This document shows, one piece after another, positions 26,639 through 36,257 of a stretch of 64,000 nt of DNA; within the stretch, counting starts at the first letter, position 1, and each line of letters opens with the position of its first letter. The DNA is taken from the NCBI GenBank assembly GCA_013696965.1, contig JACCXN010000072.1:9488-73487 (forward strand). Direction: 5' to 3'. The notes below the pieces were generated by a model that did no database searches, was not told the DNA's origin, and saw only the letters and a list, made by a program, of their open reading frames with translations. The position numbers and the translations under genes were made by a program. The DNA comes from Bacteroidota bacterium. Lineage in GTDB: Bacteria; Bacteroidota; Bacteroidia; JACCXN01.

Positions 26639-26670
26639 GGGCTGACTTTAATTAGTCAGTCCATTTTTTT
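26639..26670 (+). terminator. Rho-independent terminator of the lipoprotein gene
   Basis: Nine-base stem GGGCTGACT/AGTCAGTCC (one G-T pair), loop TTAATT, then A and seven T residues. Confidence 0.85.
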
Positions 26671-26838
26671 ATTAATATACCCATTAATTAATAATAAAGT
26701 TTCTCGAATTGTGGAAGATTCTCTTCAAATTTAATTTTTTACTCTTAACATTCCAAGAAATATTCAACTCATAAGTGGAGGAGCCAATGCGGCAAGATTT
26801 TTTAATTAAGTTAAAATGACTTGAAAAAAAATAGCAAA

Positions 26839-28314
26839 ATGGACTCAAAATATACAATTTCCTGTTTCACGAACTTCAAAAACATTATGTTCTTTTTGGT
26901 AATGTTGTTAGTTCCATTAATTTCTTATGGCCAAATAACTTTTCAAAAAATATTTGGAGGAACTCGTTCTGAATCCTCTTATAAAGTGGAAATATGTTCA
27001 GATGGAGGCTATATAACTGCTGGATATACCGTATCCTCTGGACCAGGAGATGCGAGTATGCAATTAATTAAAACAGACTTGTATGGTAAACAAATTTGGG
27101 AGGCAGTAATTGGTGGAAAATATACAGATTATGCATTTGCAGTAACCACAACAACAGATGGAAATTATGTAGCTGTGGGCTCTACAACAAGCTTTGGTTC
27201 TGGTCAACAAGATATTTATGCAGTTAAAATTGATAATAATGGAAACAAATTGTGGGAAAAAACATATGGAGGATTACAAAAAGAAGAAGGTTGGGACATA
27301 AGACAGACCAACGATGGCGGATTCATTATTACGGGAATGACCAATAGTTTTGGGGCAACTTTCTTCGATGCTTTTCTTTTAAAAATAGATACTAATGGAA
27401 ATGAAGAATGGAAAAAGCTATATGGAGGTCCTTCTTATGATTCAGGATTATGCGTAAGACAAACTCTGGATGGCGGTTATGCTTTCCTTGGCCAAACACA
27501 TAGCTTTGGAGAAGGTTCAGGAGATTTTTATTTAGTGAAGACTGATTCAAATGGAAATAAAGAATGGTCAAAAACTTATGGAGGGACATTAACAGAAGAG
27601 GGTAGATATTTTTCACTTACTGATGATGGAGGATTCATTTTAATTGGAAAAACAGAAAGTTTTGGAGCAGGAGATGAGGATATTTATGTTGTAAAAACAG
27701 ATGATAAAGGGATTCTTGAATGGTACAAAACATTTGGTGGTGATAAAAAAGATACTGGAAAATCCATTGAACCAACTAATGATGGGGGTTATATAATTGC
27801 TTCTTCCTCCCGTAGTTTTAATTGGGCAAACCCAAATGCTTGGTTTATTAAAATAGATAAACAAGGTGAACAGGTATGGGCTAAAGAATATGGAGGTTAT
27901 GATCATGATCACGGACATCATATTCTTCCAACTTCCGATGGGGGTTACATTGCCACTGGACATGTTAATAAGAATATAGCACAAATGGAAGATTCCTATT
28001 TGCTTAAACTAGATTCACTGGGCGAATGGAGTGATAACACTGGAATCAGAGAAGAGTCATTAGCAAATACAATTCAAATATATCCTAACCCAAGTTCTGG
28101 AATTGTGGAACTTTCACTTAAGATGAACACGCATGGCTCTTTAGAAATCAATATTTTAAGTTACATGGGAAAGGTAATTTATAAAAATATTTATCATCCT
28201 GAAAACCTTTCATTTTCAATAAAGATAGATATGCAAAGTTTTCCAAAAGGTATTTATTTGCTCCGTGTTTCCGATGGCCTTGATCAAACTACCACAAAAG
28301 TAATATTGGATTAA
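26839..28314 (+). CDS. T9SS type A sorting-domain protein with seven-fold repeat body
   Basis: This 491-residue secreted protein starts at ATG 26839 (the longer TTG start at 26821 is less likely). A hydrophobic signal segment ends Ser-Tyr-Gly-Gln near 34. Six to seven repeats of about 50 residues follow, each carrying Thr-x-Asp-Gly-Gly-Phe/Tyr-Ile-x-x-Gly, Ser-Phe-Gly and Lys-x-Asp-x-x-Gly-x-x-x-Trp, as expected for a beta-propeller. The last 75 residues form a T9SS CTD starting YPNPSSG. The CTD is unlike the array tails at 14.6-23.2 kb. The TPR gene begins 31 bp downstream and may be co-transcribed. Confidence 0.85.
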   Translation: MDSKYTISCFTNFKNIMFFLVMLLVPLISYGQITFQKIFGGTRSESSYKVEICSDGGYITAGYTVSSGPGDASMQLIKTDLYGKQIWEAVIGGKYTDYAFAVTTTTDGNYVAVGSTTSFGSGQQDIYAVKIDNNGNKLWEKTYGGLQKEEGWDIRQTNDGGFIITGMTNSFGATFFDAFLLKIDTNGNEEWKKLYGGPSYDSGLCVRQTLDGGYAFLGQTHSFGEGSGDFYLVKTDSNGNKEWSKTYGGTLTEEGRYFSLTDDGGFILIGKTESFGAGDEDIYVVKTDDKGILEWYKTFGGDKKDTGKSIEPTNDGGYIIASSSRSFNWANPNAWFIKIDKQGEQVWAKEYGGYDHDHGHHILPTSDGGYIATGHVNKNIAQMEDSYLLKLDSLGEWSDNTGIREESLANTIQIYPNPSSGIVELSLKMNTHGSLEINILSYMGKVIYKNIYHPENLSFSIKIDMQSFPKGIYLLRVSDGLDQTTTKVILD

Positions 28315-28345
28315 AATATTAAAAAGAGAATTAAATATTCGATTT

Positions 28346-30358
28346 ATGGCAACTAAGCTATTTAAGGAAACACGTACTGGGAAAATAGTAAATGAAATAT
28401 TAATTATGAGTTTGTTATTAATTGTTTTTACAGGTTATTCCAACCCAATTCACTTGCCTTTAAAACTGAAAATTACACATGAAAACGAATGTGCTGATTA
28501 TATAAGAAAAGGGAAACAAAAAATGGATAAACAGGATTATAAGGGTGCTATTTTTGATTTCACAAAAGCTGTTGAATTGGATCCAAATAATTCCGAAGCT
28601 TTTTATTTGCGAGCAAATTCATTAAATAGCCTCAAAGATTATGATGCTGCCATAGAAGATTACAACAAAGTTTTGCAGTTAAAACCAATGTTTGCTGATG
28701 CATATTTGAACAGGGCTATTGTGAAGGAAACCCAAAAAGAATTTAAAGATGCTGTTGCAGACCTTAACCAATTTCTAAAAATAAACCCCAATGACAATAT
28801 GGTTCTTATTAAACGCGGAGAACTGAAAATGAAATTACAAGATTTAAATGGAGCTCTTGATGATTTTACTGCTGCAATAGAAATTCAACCAAGCTATACT
28901 CCTGCACTTGAACTTCGAGCAACAGTTTATGTGATAAACAAAAAATTTAAAGAAGCTTTGGATGATTACAATCAAATTATTAGTTTGAATCCTGATAATG
29001 CCTTAGTGTACTGCAACAGAGCAAATATATTATCTGAACTAAAGGATTTTGAAGGAGCAATGTTAGATTATGAAAAAGCACTAAGTATTGATCCAACTAT
29101 TTCTGAGGCTGCACAAAAGAAAAACAGCATACAGAATAAACTATCTAACATAAAATCACTTCCAGAAGACAAGAATGAAATAACTGAAAAAAGCCCCAGC
29201 TATGCTGAGGACTTTGTGCGAAGGGGAACATTTAATTACGAGCAGGGAAAGTTTCAGGAAGCCCTTTATGATTTTGGCAAGGCGATAGAACTACAGCCTG
29301 ATTATGAGGAAGTTTATCAAAAAAGAGCGAATACCTACCTAAAACTTGAAGATTATAATGCAGCTCTTAAAGACTATACAATTCAATTAAGGTTAAATCC
29401 AAACAATGAACTTGCCTACAACAACCGAGGCATGGTTAAAGCAAAACTTAAGGATCATGCAGGTGCCCTTGCAGATTACAATAAAGCAATTGAATTAAAT
29501 CCTGATTTTGCCATAGCCTATAGTAACCGTGGTAGTACATACAGCGAATTGAATGATATACAATCTGCAATGAGAGATTTTGATAAGGCCCTGGCAATTG
29601 AGGGAAATTCTGCCGAAGCTTATTACAACAGGGCTTTGGCACGAAATCAACTAGGTGATACAAAAGGTGCAATAGAGGATTACAATATGTGCATAAAACT
29701 AAATCCAGGAAATGCAATGGCTTACAACAACAGGGCAAACGCATATTGTGACATTGATGATTATAAGAAAGCCTTAGAGGATTACAATAAAGCAATAATG
29801 ATGAAAATTGATGGAGCAGATGTTTATTTTAACCGAGGTATGGTAAGACATATAATGGGAGATTACAAACTCGCAATAATGGATTACAACAATGCTATTG
29901 AATTAAAACCAGATGATTCTGAGGCATATTCACAAAGAGGAATGGCAAAAGCTGAACTGGGTGATTTCAGAGGTGCTCTTGCAGATTATGATAAGGCATT
30001 AACCTTAAAACCAAAGTCAATGGTTGGTTATTATAAAAGGGGTTTGCTAAGGCACATCAATAAAGATTACAAAGGAGCATTAAGTGATTTTAATAATGCA
30101 ATAGAAATAAAATCGGATTATGCACTTGCCTATTATAACAGGGGATTAGTAAAAAAAGACCTTGGTGAATACGAAGAAGCAATTATGGACTTTACAATTG
30201 CCATCGAATTCAAACCTGGTTTTGAAAAGGCATACAATAGCAGAGGTATGGTAAAATTTGAAATGGGGGATAAGGATGGCGCTTGTTTTGATTTAAGTAA
30301 AGCTGTAAAACTTGGATATAGAGTTGCCTATGACAATATGCAATTGTATTGTAAATGA
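28346..30358 (+). CDS. Large tetratricopeptide-repeat protein
   Basis: This 670-residue protein has a hydrophobic N-terminal segment at about 18-32, perhaps a signal peptide or anchor. About seventeen 34-residue TPR units then run almost without interruption from 48 to 650. They show the pattern Ala-Tyr-x-Asn-Arg-Gly, Ala-x-x-Asp-Tyr-Asn-Lys-Ala-Ile-x-Leu-x-Pro. One spacer with a Ser/Pro/Glu-rich linker (about 270-290) splits them into two solenoids. The protein is likely a protein-interaction scaffold, possibly periplasmic. It lies just after a T9SS gene, so a role in surface-protein handling is conceivable but not shown. Confidence 0.85.
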   Translation: MATKLFKETRTGKIVNEILIMSLLLIVFTGYSNPIHLPLKLKITHENECADYIRKGKQKMDKQDYKGAIFDFTKAVELDPNNSEAFYLRANSLNSLKDYDAAIEDYNKVLQLKPMFADAYLNRAIVKETQKEFKDAVADLNQFLKINPNDNMVLIKRGELKMKLQDLNGALDDFTAAIEIQPSYTPALELRATVYVINKKFKEALDDYNQIISLNPDNALVYCNRANILSELKDFEGAMLDYEKALSIDPTISEAAQKKNSIQNKLSNIKSLPEDKNEITEKSPSYAEDFVRRGTFNYEQGKFQEALYDFGKAIELQPDYEEVYQKRANTYLKLEDYNAALKDYTIQLRLNPNNELAYNNRGMVKAKLKDHAGALADYNKAIELNPDFAIAYSNRGSTYSELNDIQSAMRDFDKALAIEGNSAEAYYNRALARNQLGDTKGAIEDYNMCIKLNPGNAMAYNNRANAYCDIDDYKKALEDYNKAIMMKIDGADVYFNRGMVRHIMGDYKLAIMDYNNAIELKPDDSEAYSQRGMAKAELGDFRGALADYDKALTLKPKSMVGYYKRGLLRHINKDYKGALSDFNNAIEIKSDYALAYYNRGLVKKDLGEYEEAIMDFTIAIEFKPGFEKAYNSRGMVKFEMGDKDGACFDLSKAVKLGYRVAYDNMQLYCK

Positions 30359-30531
30359 TTTTTTCTTCACCTAAATTATCAAAAAAAGGGATTTTGAAGT
30401 TTAAAAATTCAATAGAAGTAAAAGTAATCATTTGTGTAGTTTGCGTTTTCGTTTGTGTAGTAATTTGTGAAGTCCCTACCACACAACCCTAAAACATACA
30501 CAACCTAACACGCTGAAAAACACTCAGAAAC

Positions 30532-30563
30532 AAAAAAAGGAGCGCATTTCTGCGACTCCTTTT
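30532..30563 (-). terminator. Terminator of tRNA-Asp
   Basis: The minus strand reads GGAGTCGCA, loop GAAA, TGCGCTCC, then seven T residues, directly after the tRNA 3' end. One unpaired base interrupts the stem. Confidence 0.75.
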
Positions 30564-30564
30564 G

Positions 30565-30638
30565 CGGTCCGGACGGGACTCGAACCCGCGACCTCCTGCG
30601 TGACAGGCAGGCATTCTAACCAGCTGAACTACCGGACC
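30565..30638 (-). tRNA. tRNA-Asp (anticodon GTC)
   Basis: The minus-strand cloverleaf has acceptor stem GGTCCGG paired with CCGGACC, a D arm with AGCTGGTTAGAAT, an anticodon arm CCTGC-CTGTCAC-GCAGG with anticodon GTC, and a T arm with GGTTCGAGTCC. The discriminator is G, as in Asp tRNAs. CCA is not encoded. Confidence 0.95.
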
Positions 30639-30807
30639 GTTTTTACTATTTTTAAGAGTTTAAAACTCATTATTTTTAAGAACAATTTTCCCTTAATTGG
30701 TTTTAGAGAGCGGCAAAAGTAGTTTATTTTTTTTAATACCACAAAGAAAAAGAAAAATAATTAAAAATATTTTTTTAAACTTTTTCTTTTGCCAAAATCC
30801 TTCTAAA

Positions 30808-31734
30808 TTAAAGCATTTTAGATCGCTTTATAAGATAGGGGAGTAGCACTTGATTAAAACCCTCACCAATATCTGCCTCTACAAATTCTATTTTATATTG
30901 ACCACACTTTAACATCAACTCTTTATTGTATTCTTTTATAGCTTTCAAATAGTTTGACTTTACTTCGTTTGCGTGGACTTTTACCTCCTCGCCAGTTTCA
31001 ACATCAATAAATTGATAGGGTCGGTTTTCAAATTCAAAATCTAGTTCTTTCTTTTTATCTGTAACATGAAACAGTATTACCTCATGTTTATTATGCCTGA
31101 GATGTTGAAGGGAAGAAAATAAATCATCCTTGGAAGCTGAACTTTCCATCATGTCACTAAAAATTATCACCAATGAGCGGCGATGAATATTATCAGCAAT
31201 TTTATGCAATGCCTGAACTGCAAATGTTTTCTTTTTATCCGGCTTATCTTCCAGCAATTGCTCCATTTGATCAAAAAGATATTTATGATGCATTGAAGTT
31301 GATTTGGACGGAGTATGCAATTCAACATCCTGGGAAAACACACTTAAGCCGGCTGCGTCTCTTTGTCTTCCAAGGAGTTCAATGAGTGCGGCTGCGCAAT
31401 ATATTGAAAAATGGATTTTACTAAACTGGTTATCCTTTAAAGATTCCTTCAAGGGATAATACATTGAAGAGGAATTGTCAATGATTAACTGACATCTTAA
31501 ATTTGTTTCTTCTTCAAAGCGCTTTATAAATAATTTTTCTGTACGGGCATATAATTTCCAATCAATATGCCTTGTTGACTCACCGGTATTGTAAATGCGG
31601 TGCTCAGCAAATTCAACTGAAAAACCATGAAAAGGACTTTTATGCAAACCGGTAATAAAACCTTCTACAACTTGTTTGGAGAGTAGTTCAAGATGGGAAT
31701 ACTGCTGAAGTTGGTGTAGGTCTATGCTTGCCAT
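30808..31734 (-). CDS. DUF58 domain-containing protein
   Basis: This 308-residue cytoplasmic protein contains the DUF58 signature Arg-x-Ile-Asp-Trp-Lys-Leu-Tyr-Ala-Arg-Thr near 55-65. It has a MIDAS-like Asp-Asn-Ser-Ser-Ser-Met (DxSxS) near 85-90, placing it with von Willebrand A-type metal-binding folds. DUF58 proteins commonly accompany MoxR ATPases and BatA/BatB membrane proteins in oxidative-stress or envelope-assembly clusters; no MoxR gene is in this window. The start codon is overlapped on its upstream side by one arm of a long inverted repeat. Confidence 0.88.
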   Translation of the reverse strand: MASIDLHQLQQYSHLELLSKQVVEGFITGLHKSPFHGFSVEFAEHRIYNTGESTRHIDWKLYARTEKLFIKRFEEETNLRCQLIIDNSSSMYYPLKESLKDNQFSKIHFSIYCAAALIELLGRQRDAAGLSVFSQDVELHTPSKSTSMHHKYLFDQMEQLLEDKPDKKKTFAVQALHKIADNIHRRSLVIIFSDMMESSASKDDLFSSLQHLRHNKHEVILFHVTDKKKELDFEFENRPYQFIDVETGEEVKVHANEVKSNYLKAIKEYNKELMLKCGQYKIEFVEADIGEGFNQVLLPYLIKRSKML

Positions 31735-31742
31735 TTTAAGTC

Positions 31743-31874
31743 AATCAATTTTGTTAATTCGCCAATTGTAATTTTCCTTTTAAAATCACAATTATTTTAA
31801 GTCTTAATAATAAACTTACAACAATTCAATTTAGTATTAATTATCGAATTGGCGAATTATCAAATTGATTTAAA
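31743..31874. repeat. Inverted repeat between the DUF58 gene and trxA
   Basis: AATTCGCCAATT and flanking bases at 31743-31767 are repeated inverted at 31847-31874, arms of about 25 bases with two to three mismatches. The enclosed 80 bases are AT-rich. The pair could be a terminator for trxA, a MITE scrap or a supercoil-sensitive structure; it sits against the DUF58 start codon. Confidence 0.55.
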
Positions 31875-31876
31875 GT

Positions 31877-32194
31877 CTAAAGGTGGGCGTCAATTTTTGC
31901 TGCAAGCACAGATTTTGGCACAGCTCCAACTTGCTTATCCACAATTTCTCCGTTTTTAAAAAACAAAATAGTTGGAATGTTTCTTATACCAAACTGTGCA
32001 GAAATACCAGGATTATTATCAACATCTAATTTTCCAATTACTGCTTTCCCTTCGTATTCCTTGGAAAGTTCCTCTACTATTGGCCCAACCATTCTGCATG
32101 GACCGCACCATTCTGCCCAAAAGTCAACTAAAACAGGCTGATTTGATTTCAATACTGTTTCTTCAAAATTAGCATCTGTGAATTCTAAAGCCAT
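31877..32194 (-). CDS. trxA: Thioredoxin
   Basis: This 105-residue classical thioredoxin has the active site Trp-Cys30-Gly-Pro-Cys33 in VDFWAEWCGPC and the cis-Pro segment Arg-Asn-Ile-Pro-Thr. It has no signal peptide, so it acts in the cytoplasm as a general disulfide reductase. It lies 123 bp downstream of dnaE on the same strand, probably under its own promoter. Confidence 0.95.
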   Translation of the reverse strand: MALEFTDANFEETVLKSNQPVLVDFWAEWCGPCRMVGPIVEELSKEYEGKAVIGKLDVDNNPGISAQFGIRNIPTILFFKNGEIVDKQVGAVPKSVLAAKIDAHL

Positions 32195-32317
32195 AATTTA
32201 TGTTTTATTTTTATAATGAATGTTTATTTTACTAATAGTTGTAAAAGTATATAATTTACTGTCTTCTCCCAAAAAATAGTCTGATTTTAAATATAAAAAC
32301 GCATTTAATATAAATTA

Positions 32318-35300
32318 TTATTGCAAACTCAAATCAATAATTTTCCAGGATTTCATTTCATCTAGAAATTCTTTTTCCAGGTTTACTTTTAACTGTTTGG
32401 CAGGCATGTCAATTTTAATATTCTCAACAGGGTCATAAACAGTGATATTCAACCTGCATTTTCCGGAATTTTTTCGAATTAACTGATCAAGCTTTTCAAT
32501 TAAATCTTCATTGATATTTGACAATGCAATTTTCAAATTAAGGTTTTTGACCAAATTATCTTTTACATCGGTTAACAGCTGAATAGTATGTATTTTAAAT
32601 TCGAGCTGTTCTGGCGCTCCCCATTTCCTGTTTTGAGCTTTCCCTTTAACAAATAGGAAACAATCTTTTATCATATATTTCTGAAAGTTCAGATAATCCT
32701 CTGAAAACAATGCAAACTGAAAGGAACCAGTATAATCTTCTACCGTTAGAAGTCCGAATTGTTTGCCCATTTTAGTGGTGCGGTGAATAAAGTCAGTTAC
32801 AATGCCTGCTATGGCCACATCCCTGCCTTTTACCTCCTCTAAATTTCCAAGTTGATTTAATTGAACATTACAAAAAGTATCAATTTCTAATTTAAAATCA
32901 TCGAGTGGATGACCGGATATATAAATTCCAATGACTTCTCTTTCGCGGGAAAGCCTTCTTAATGTGGGCCATTCTTCAATAATTGGCACTTGTGGAAGGG
33001 CAATATCAACTGATGAGGCTTCTCCAAAAAGATTTGGGGCTGCACTATCGTTTTCTTGACAACTGTTCCCATAACGGATTATTTTCTCAAGAAATGTAGC
33101 AGCGTTGGCATTGTCCTGGTAAAAATATTGAGCACGGTTAAAAGTACCCAATGAATCCAGGGCGCCACCAAAAGTAAGACTTTCAAAACATTTTTTATTT
33201 GCAGATTTTAAATCAACCCTCCTTACAAGGTCAAATATATCGGCATAAAGCCCATTTTTTTTGCGCTCCTTAACAAGAGCTTCAACAGCCGCTTCTCCAA
33301 TTCCTTTAATTGCACCTAATCCAAACCGGATCTGGTCATTTTTATTTACCGTAAACATATATTCACTCTCATTCACATCGGGACCAAGCACTGAAACCCC
33401 CATTCTTTTACACTCTTCCATAAAAAAACTTATCTTATCAATGTTGCTCAAGTTATGAGTAAGAACAGAGGCCATATATTCGGCCGGATAATTGGTTTTA
33501 AGGTAAGCAGTCTGATATGCAACAACTGAATATGCTGCCGAATGGGATCGGTTAAAACCATATTCAGCAAATTTGGCCATTATGGCAAAAATTTCTTTGG
33601 CTTGATCTTTTGGAACATTGTGTATTTTTTGTGCGCCTTCAATGAAAATAAGGCTTTGGCGCTCCATTTCTTTATGGTCTTTTTTACCCATTGCCCTTCG
33701 AAGCAAATCTGCCTGGCCAAGGGAATAGCCAGCCATTATTTGAGCTGTTTGCATGATTTGTTCCTGGTAAACCATTATTCCATAGGAATAGTTAAGTATT
33801 GGTTCCAGCAATTCATGTGGATAAGAAACTTCTTCTCTACCGTGTTTCCTGTTGATAAAATTAGGAATAAATTGCATTGGACCTGGCCTGTAAAGGGCAT
33901 TCATGGCAATAAGGTCTTCAATGTTATTGGGTTTTAAATCAACAAGGTGTTTACTCATTCCATCGCTCTCAAACTGAAAAATACCAACAGTATCCCCTCT
34001 TTGAAACATCTGATAGGTTTTCTCATCATCCAAAGGAATATTATCAATATCTATTATTTGCCCTTTATTGCTCTTTATAAGCCTGATAGCATCACGGATA
34101 ATTGTTAAATTTTTGAGACCTAAAAAGTCCATTTTAAGCATTCCAGCACTTTCAATGTATTTTCCATCAAACTGGGCAACCAATAAATCAGTTTCCTTAG
34201 AAGTTGAAACAGGAATGTAGTTTAACATATCATCGGGAGCAATAATGATTCCTGCGGCATGAATACCGGTATTGCGCACCGAACCTTCAAGTTTTACGGC
34301 AAGTCTTAGCGTTTCACCCCTTAAATCATTTCCCTTTCTGATGTCATCAAATTCTTTTGCCTCAAAAGCTTTCTTTAAAGTAACACCTGCACCATCCGGA
34401 ACCATTTTTGCCAACAGGTTTGCTTCGGAAAGAGGCAAATCAAGAACTCTTGAAACATCTTTAATGGATGATTTTGCAGCCATTGTTCCAAAAGTAATAA
34501 TCTGAGCAACCTGGTTTCTTCCGTATTTTTGAACCACGTAATCAATTACCTTTCCACGGCCTTCATCATCAAAATCGGTATCGATATCGGGCATGGAAAC
34601 ACGTTCGGGGTTTAAAAACCTTTCAAAAAGCAAATTGTATTTGATGGGATCAATATTTGTAATACCTACACAATAAGCAACTGCTGAACCAGCAGCAGAT
34701 CCTCTTCCGGGCCCAACTGCAACATCCATTTTACGGGCTTCATTAATAAAATCTTGTGTAATAAGAAAGTAGCCTGCAAATCCCATGGTTTTAATTATGA
34801 ATAGCTCATGGTTAATTCTTTCTTCTACTTCCTGTGTAATTTCTTTATACCTTTCCTTGGCGCCTTTAAAAGTCAAGTGTTTAAGAAATTCATCAGCTCC
34901 TGAAAATTCTTCAGGAATAGGATAATTAGGTAAAAGAATATCTCGCTTTAATTTTAGAACTTCAACCTTGTCAACAATTTCATTTGTATTGTCAATTGCT
35001 TCAGGTATATCGGCAAATAAGGTATTCATTTCTGCCTGGTTCTTAAAGAAAAATTCATTGTTAGGAAAACCAAACCGCCTATCCCTGCCATGACCAATCT
35101 CAGTTGATTTCTTTTCCCCGGTATTCACACATAATAATATATCATGAGCCTCTGAATCTTCTTGTTCAATATAATGGGAATCGTTGGAAGCAATAATTTT
35201 AACATTGTATTTTTTCGCAAATTTCAACAATACTGCATTTACCCTTTCCTGTTCCTCCATTCCGTGACGCTGCAATTCCACATAATAATCCTCACCAAAA

Positions 35301-35800
35301 ATATCGAGCCACCATTTAAAAAGTTCTTCTGCCTCGGCTTCGTTTTTATTCATAATTGCCTGAGGCACTTCAGCTCCAAGGCAACAAGTTGTTGCAATAA
35401 GGTCCTGGTGGTATTGTAAAATAAGCTCTTTATCAATTCGGGGCCATTTGCTGTATAAGCCATCAATATAGCCCAAAGAACAAAGCCTGCTTAAATTTTT
35501 ATATCCATTGGCATTCTTTGCAATTAACAACTGATGGTAACGCTGATCTTTTTGTTCTTTTGTGAAATTTTTTTTAAATCTGTCTTCAACAAGATAAAAT
35601 TCGCATCCAACTATTGGTTTTACATTGTATTTACTTGCCTCTGCAACAAATTTAAACACCCCAAACATATTGCCATGATCTGTTATGGCAACTGCTTTCA
35701 TGTTGTCTTCTTTGGCCTTTTTGAATAAACCGGAAATATCAGCAGCACCATCCAACAATGAATACTGAGTATGAACATGTAAATGAGAAAAATCAGGCAT
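32318..35800 (-). CDS. dnaE: DNA polymerase III subunit alpha
   Basis: This 1160-residue replicative polymerase of the DnaE type begins with a PHP domain (His-Leu-His-Val-His-Thr-Gln-Tyr-Ser-Leu-Leu-Asp-Gly). The family C polymerase core follows, with [10 protein letters not shown] near 355 and the catalytic PDIDTDFDDEGR near 395. Helix-hairpin-helix and OB-fold regions follow toward the C-terminus. It lacks the PolC exonuclease insert. The segment 34535-34735, which covers the catalytic aspartates, is duplicated at 37694-37894. Confidence 0.97.
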   Translation of the reverse strand: MPDFSHLHVHTQYSLLDGAADISGLFKKAKEDNMKAVAITDHGNMFGVFKFVAEASKYNVKPIVGCEFYLVEDRFKKNFTKEQKDQRYHQLLIAKNANGYKNLSRLCSLGYIDGLYSKWPRIDKELILQYHQDLIATTCCLGAEVPQAIMNKNEAEAEELFKWWLDIFGEDYYVELQRHGMEEQERVNAVLLKFAKKYNVKIIASNDSHYIEQEDSEAHDILLCVNTGEKKSTEIGHGRDRRFGFPNNEFFFKNQAEMNTLFADIPEAIDNTNEIVDKVEVLKLKRDILLPNYPIPEEFSGADEFLKHLTFKGAKERYKEITQEVEERINHELFIIKTMGFAGYFLITQDFINEARKMDVAVGPGRGSAAGSAVAYCVGITNIDPIKYNLLFERFLNPERVSMPDIDTDFDDEGRGKVIDYVVQKYGRNQVAQIITFGTMAAKSSIKDVSRVLDLPLSEANLLAKMVPDGAGVTLKKAFEAKEFDDIRKGNDLRGETLRLAVKLEGSVRNTGIHAAGIIIAPDDMLNYIPVSTSKETDLLVAQFDGKYIESAGMLKMDFLGLKNLTIIRDAIRLIKSNKGQIIDIDNIPLDDEKTYQMFQRGDTVGIFQFESDGMSKHLVDLKPNNIEDLIAMNALYRPGPMQFIPNFINRKHGREEVSYPHELLEPILNYSYGIMVYQEQIMQTAQIMAGYSLGQADLLRRAMGKKDHKEMERQSLIFIEGAQKIHNVPKDQAKEIFAIMAKFAEYGFNRSHSAAYSVVAYQTAYLKTNYPAEYMASVLTHNLSNIDKISFFMEECKRMGVSVLGPDVNESEYMFTVNKNDQIRFGLGAIKGIGEAAVEALVKERKKNGLYADIFDLVRRVDLKSANKKCFESLTFGGALDSLGTFNRAQYFYQDNANAATFLEKIIRYGNSCQENDSAAPNLFGEASSVDIALPQVPIIEEWPTLRRLSREREVIGIYISGHPLDDFKLEIDTFCNVQLNQLGNLEEVKGRDVAIAGIVTDFIHRTTKMGKQFGLLTVEDYTGSFQFALFSEDYLNFQKYMIKDCFLFVKGKAQNRKWGAPEQLEFKIHTIQLLTDVKDNLVKNLNLKIALSNINEDLIEKLDQLIRKNSGKCRLNITVYDPVENIKIDMPAKQLKVNLEKEFLDEMKSWKIIDLSLQ

Positions 35801-36257
35801 TTAAGGAAATATTTGTCGCTCCTGAAATTGGAACAAGGTTTAAAAATTGCAAATGTAAAATTAAGAAAAAAGCAGAGGCCTTAGCCTGTTGTTAAAAACT
35901 TTAAACGTAAAAAATTTAAACTTAATTTATATTTAAATAGCAGTATCATCAATCCAATAAACCAATATGCGACTTGTAAATTAAAGTTTAAAAAATGAAG
36001 ATAATTGAATAAAAGTACTATGTTTGTGAAGCTTAAAAGTGCTTTTTAACAAAAATATCTTCTCCATTTTAAAATTTAATTTTGGAGCACAAAAGCTGTG
36101 AAATTATAGAAAAGTGAATTTAAAGAAAACAGTATTTGTTAATTTATCTAAAAAAGCGTTATACTTAAATTCTTTCTAATTGAAATGATTAAATTATTGA
36201 TGTTCAAACTAAATTTGATTAACATTTTAAAATTTCAAAAATAATAATTGGAAAATT
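35801..36257. other. Intergenic region between divergent dnaE and DUF389 genes
   Basis: About 457 AT-rich bases have no reading frame of note. They contain the dnaE minus-7 candidate and, on the plus strand, TATGTTTG at 36019-36026, which could start a long leader for the DUF389 gene. Confidence 0.5.
35850..35857 (-). promoter_or_regulatory. Candidate minus-7 element of dnaE
   Basis: The minus strand reads TACATTTG, a perfect TAnnTTTG, 50 bases before the dnaE ATG. No TTTG minus-33 element is evident at the expected spacing, so the call is weak. Confidence 0.35.

Noticed and set aside
26525-26734. Plus-strand frame overlapping the lipoprotein end and its terminator
   Set aside because: It runs through the terminator hairpin and has no coding character.
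31743-31874. The inverted repeat as a riboswitch
   Set aside because: The loop has no conserved aptamer-like core and the arms are simple complementary DNA.
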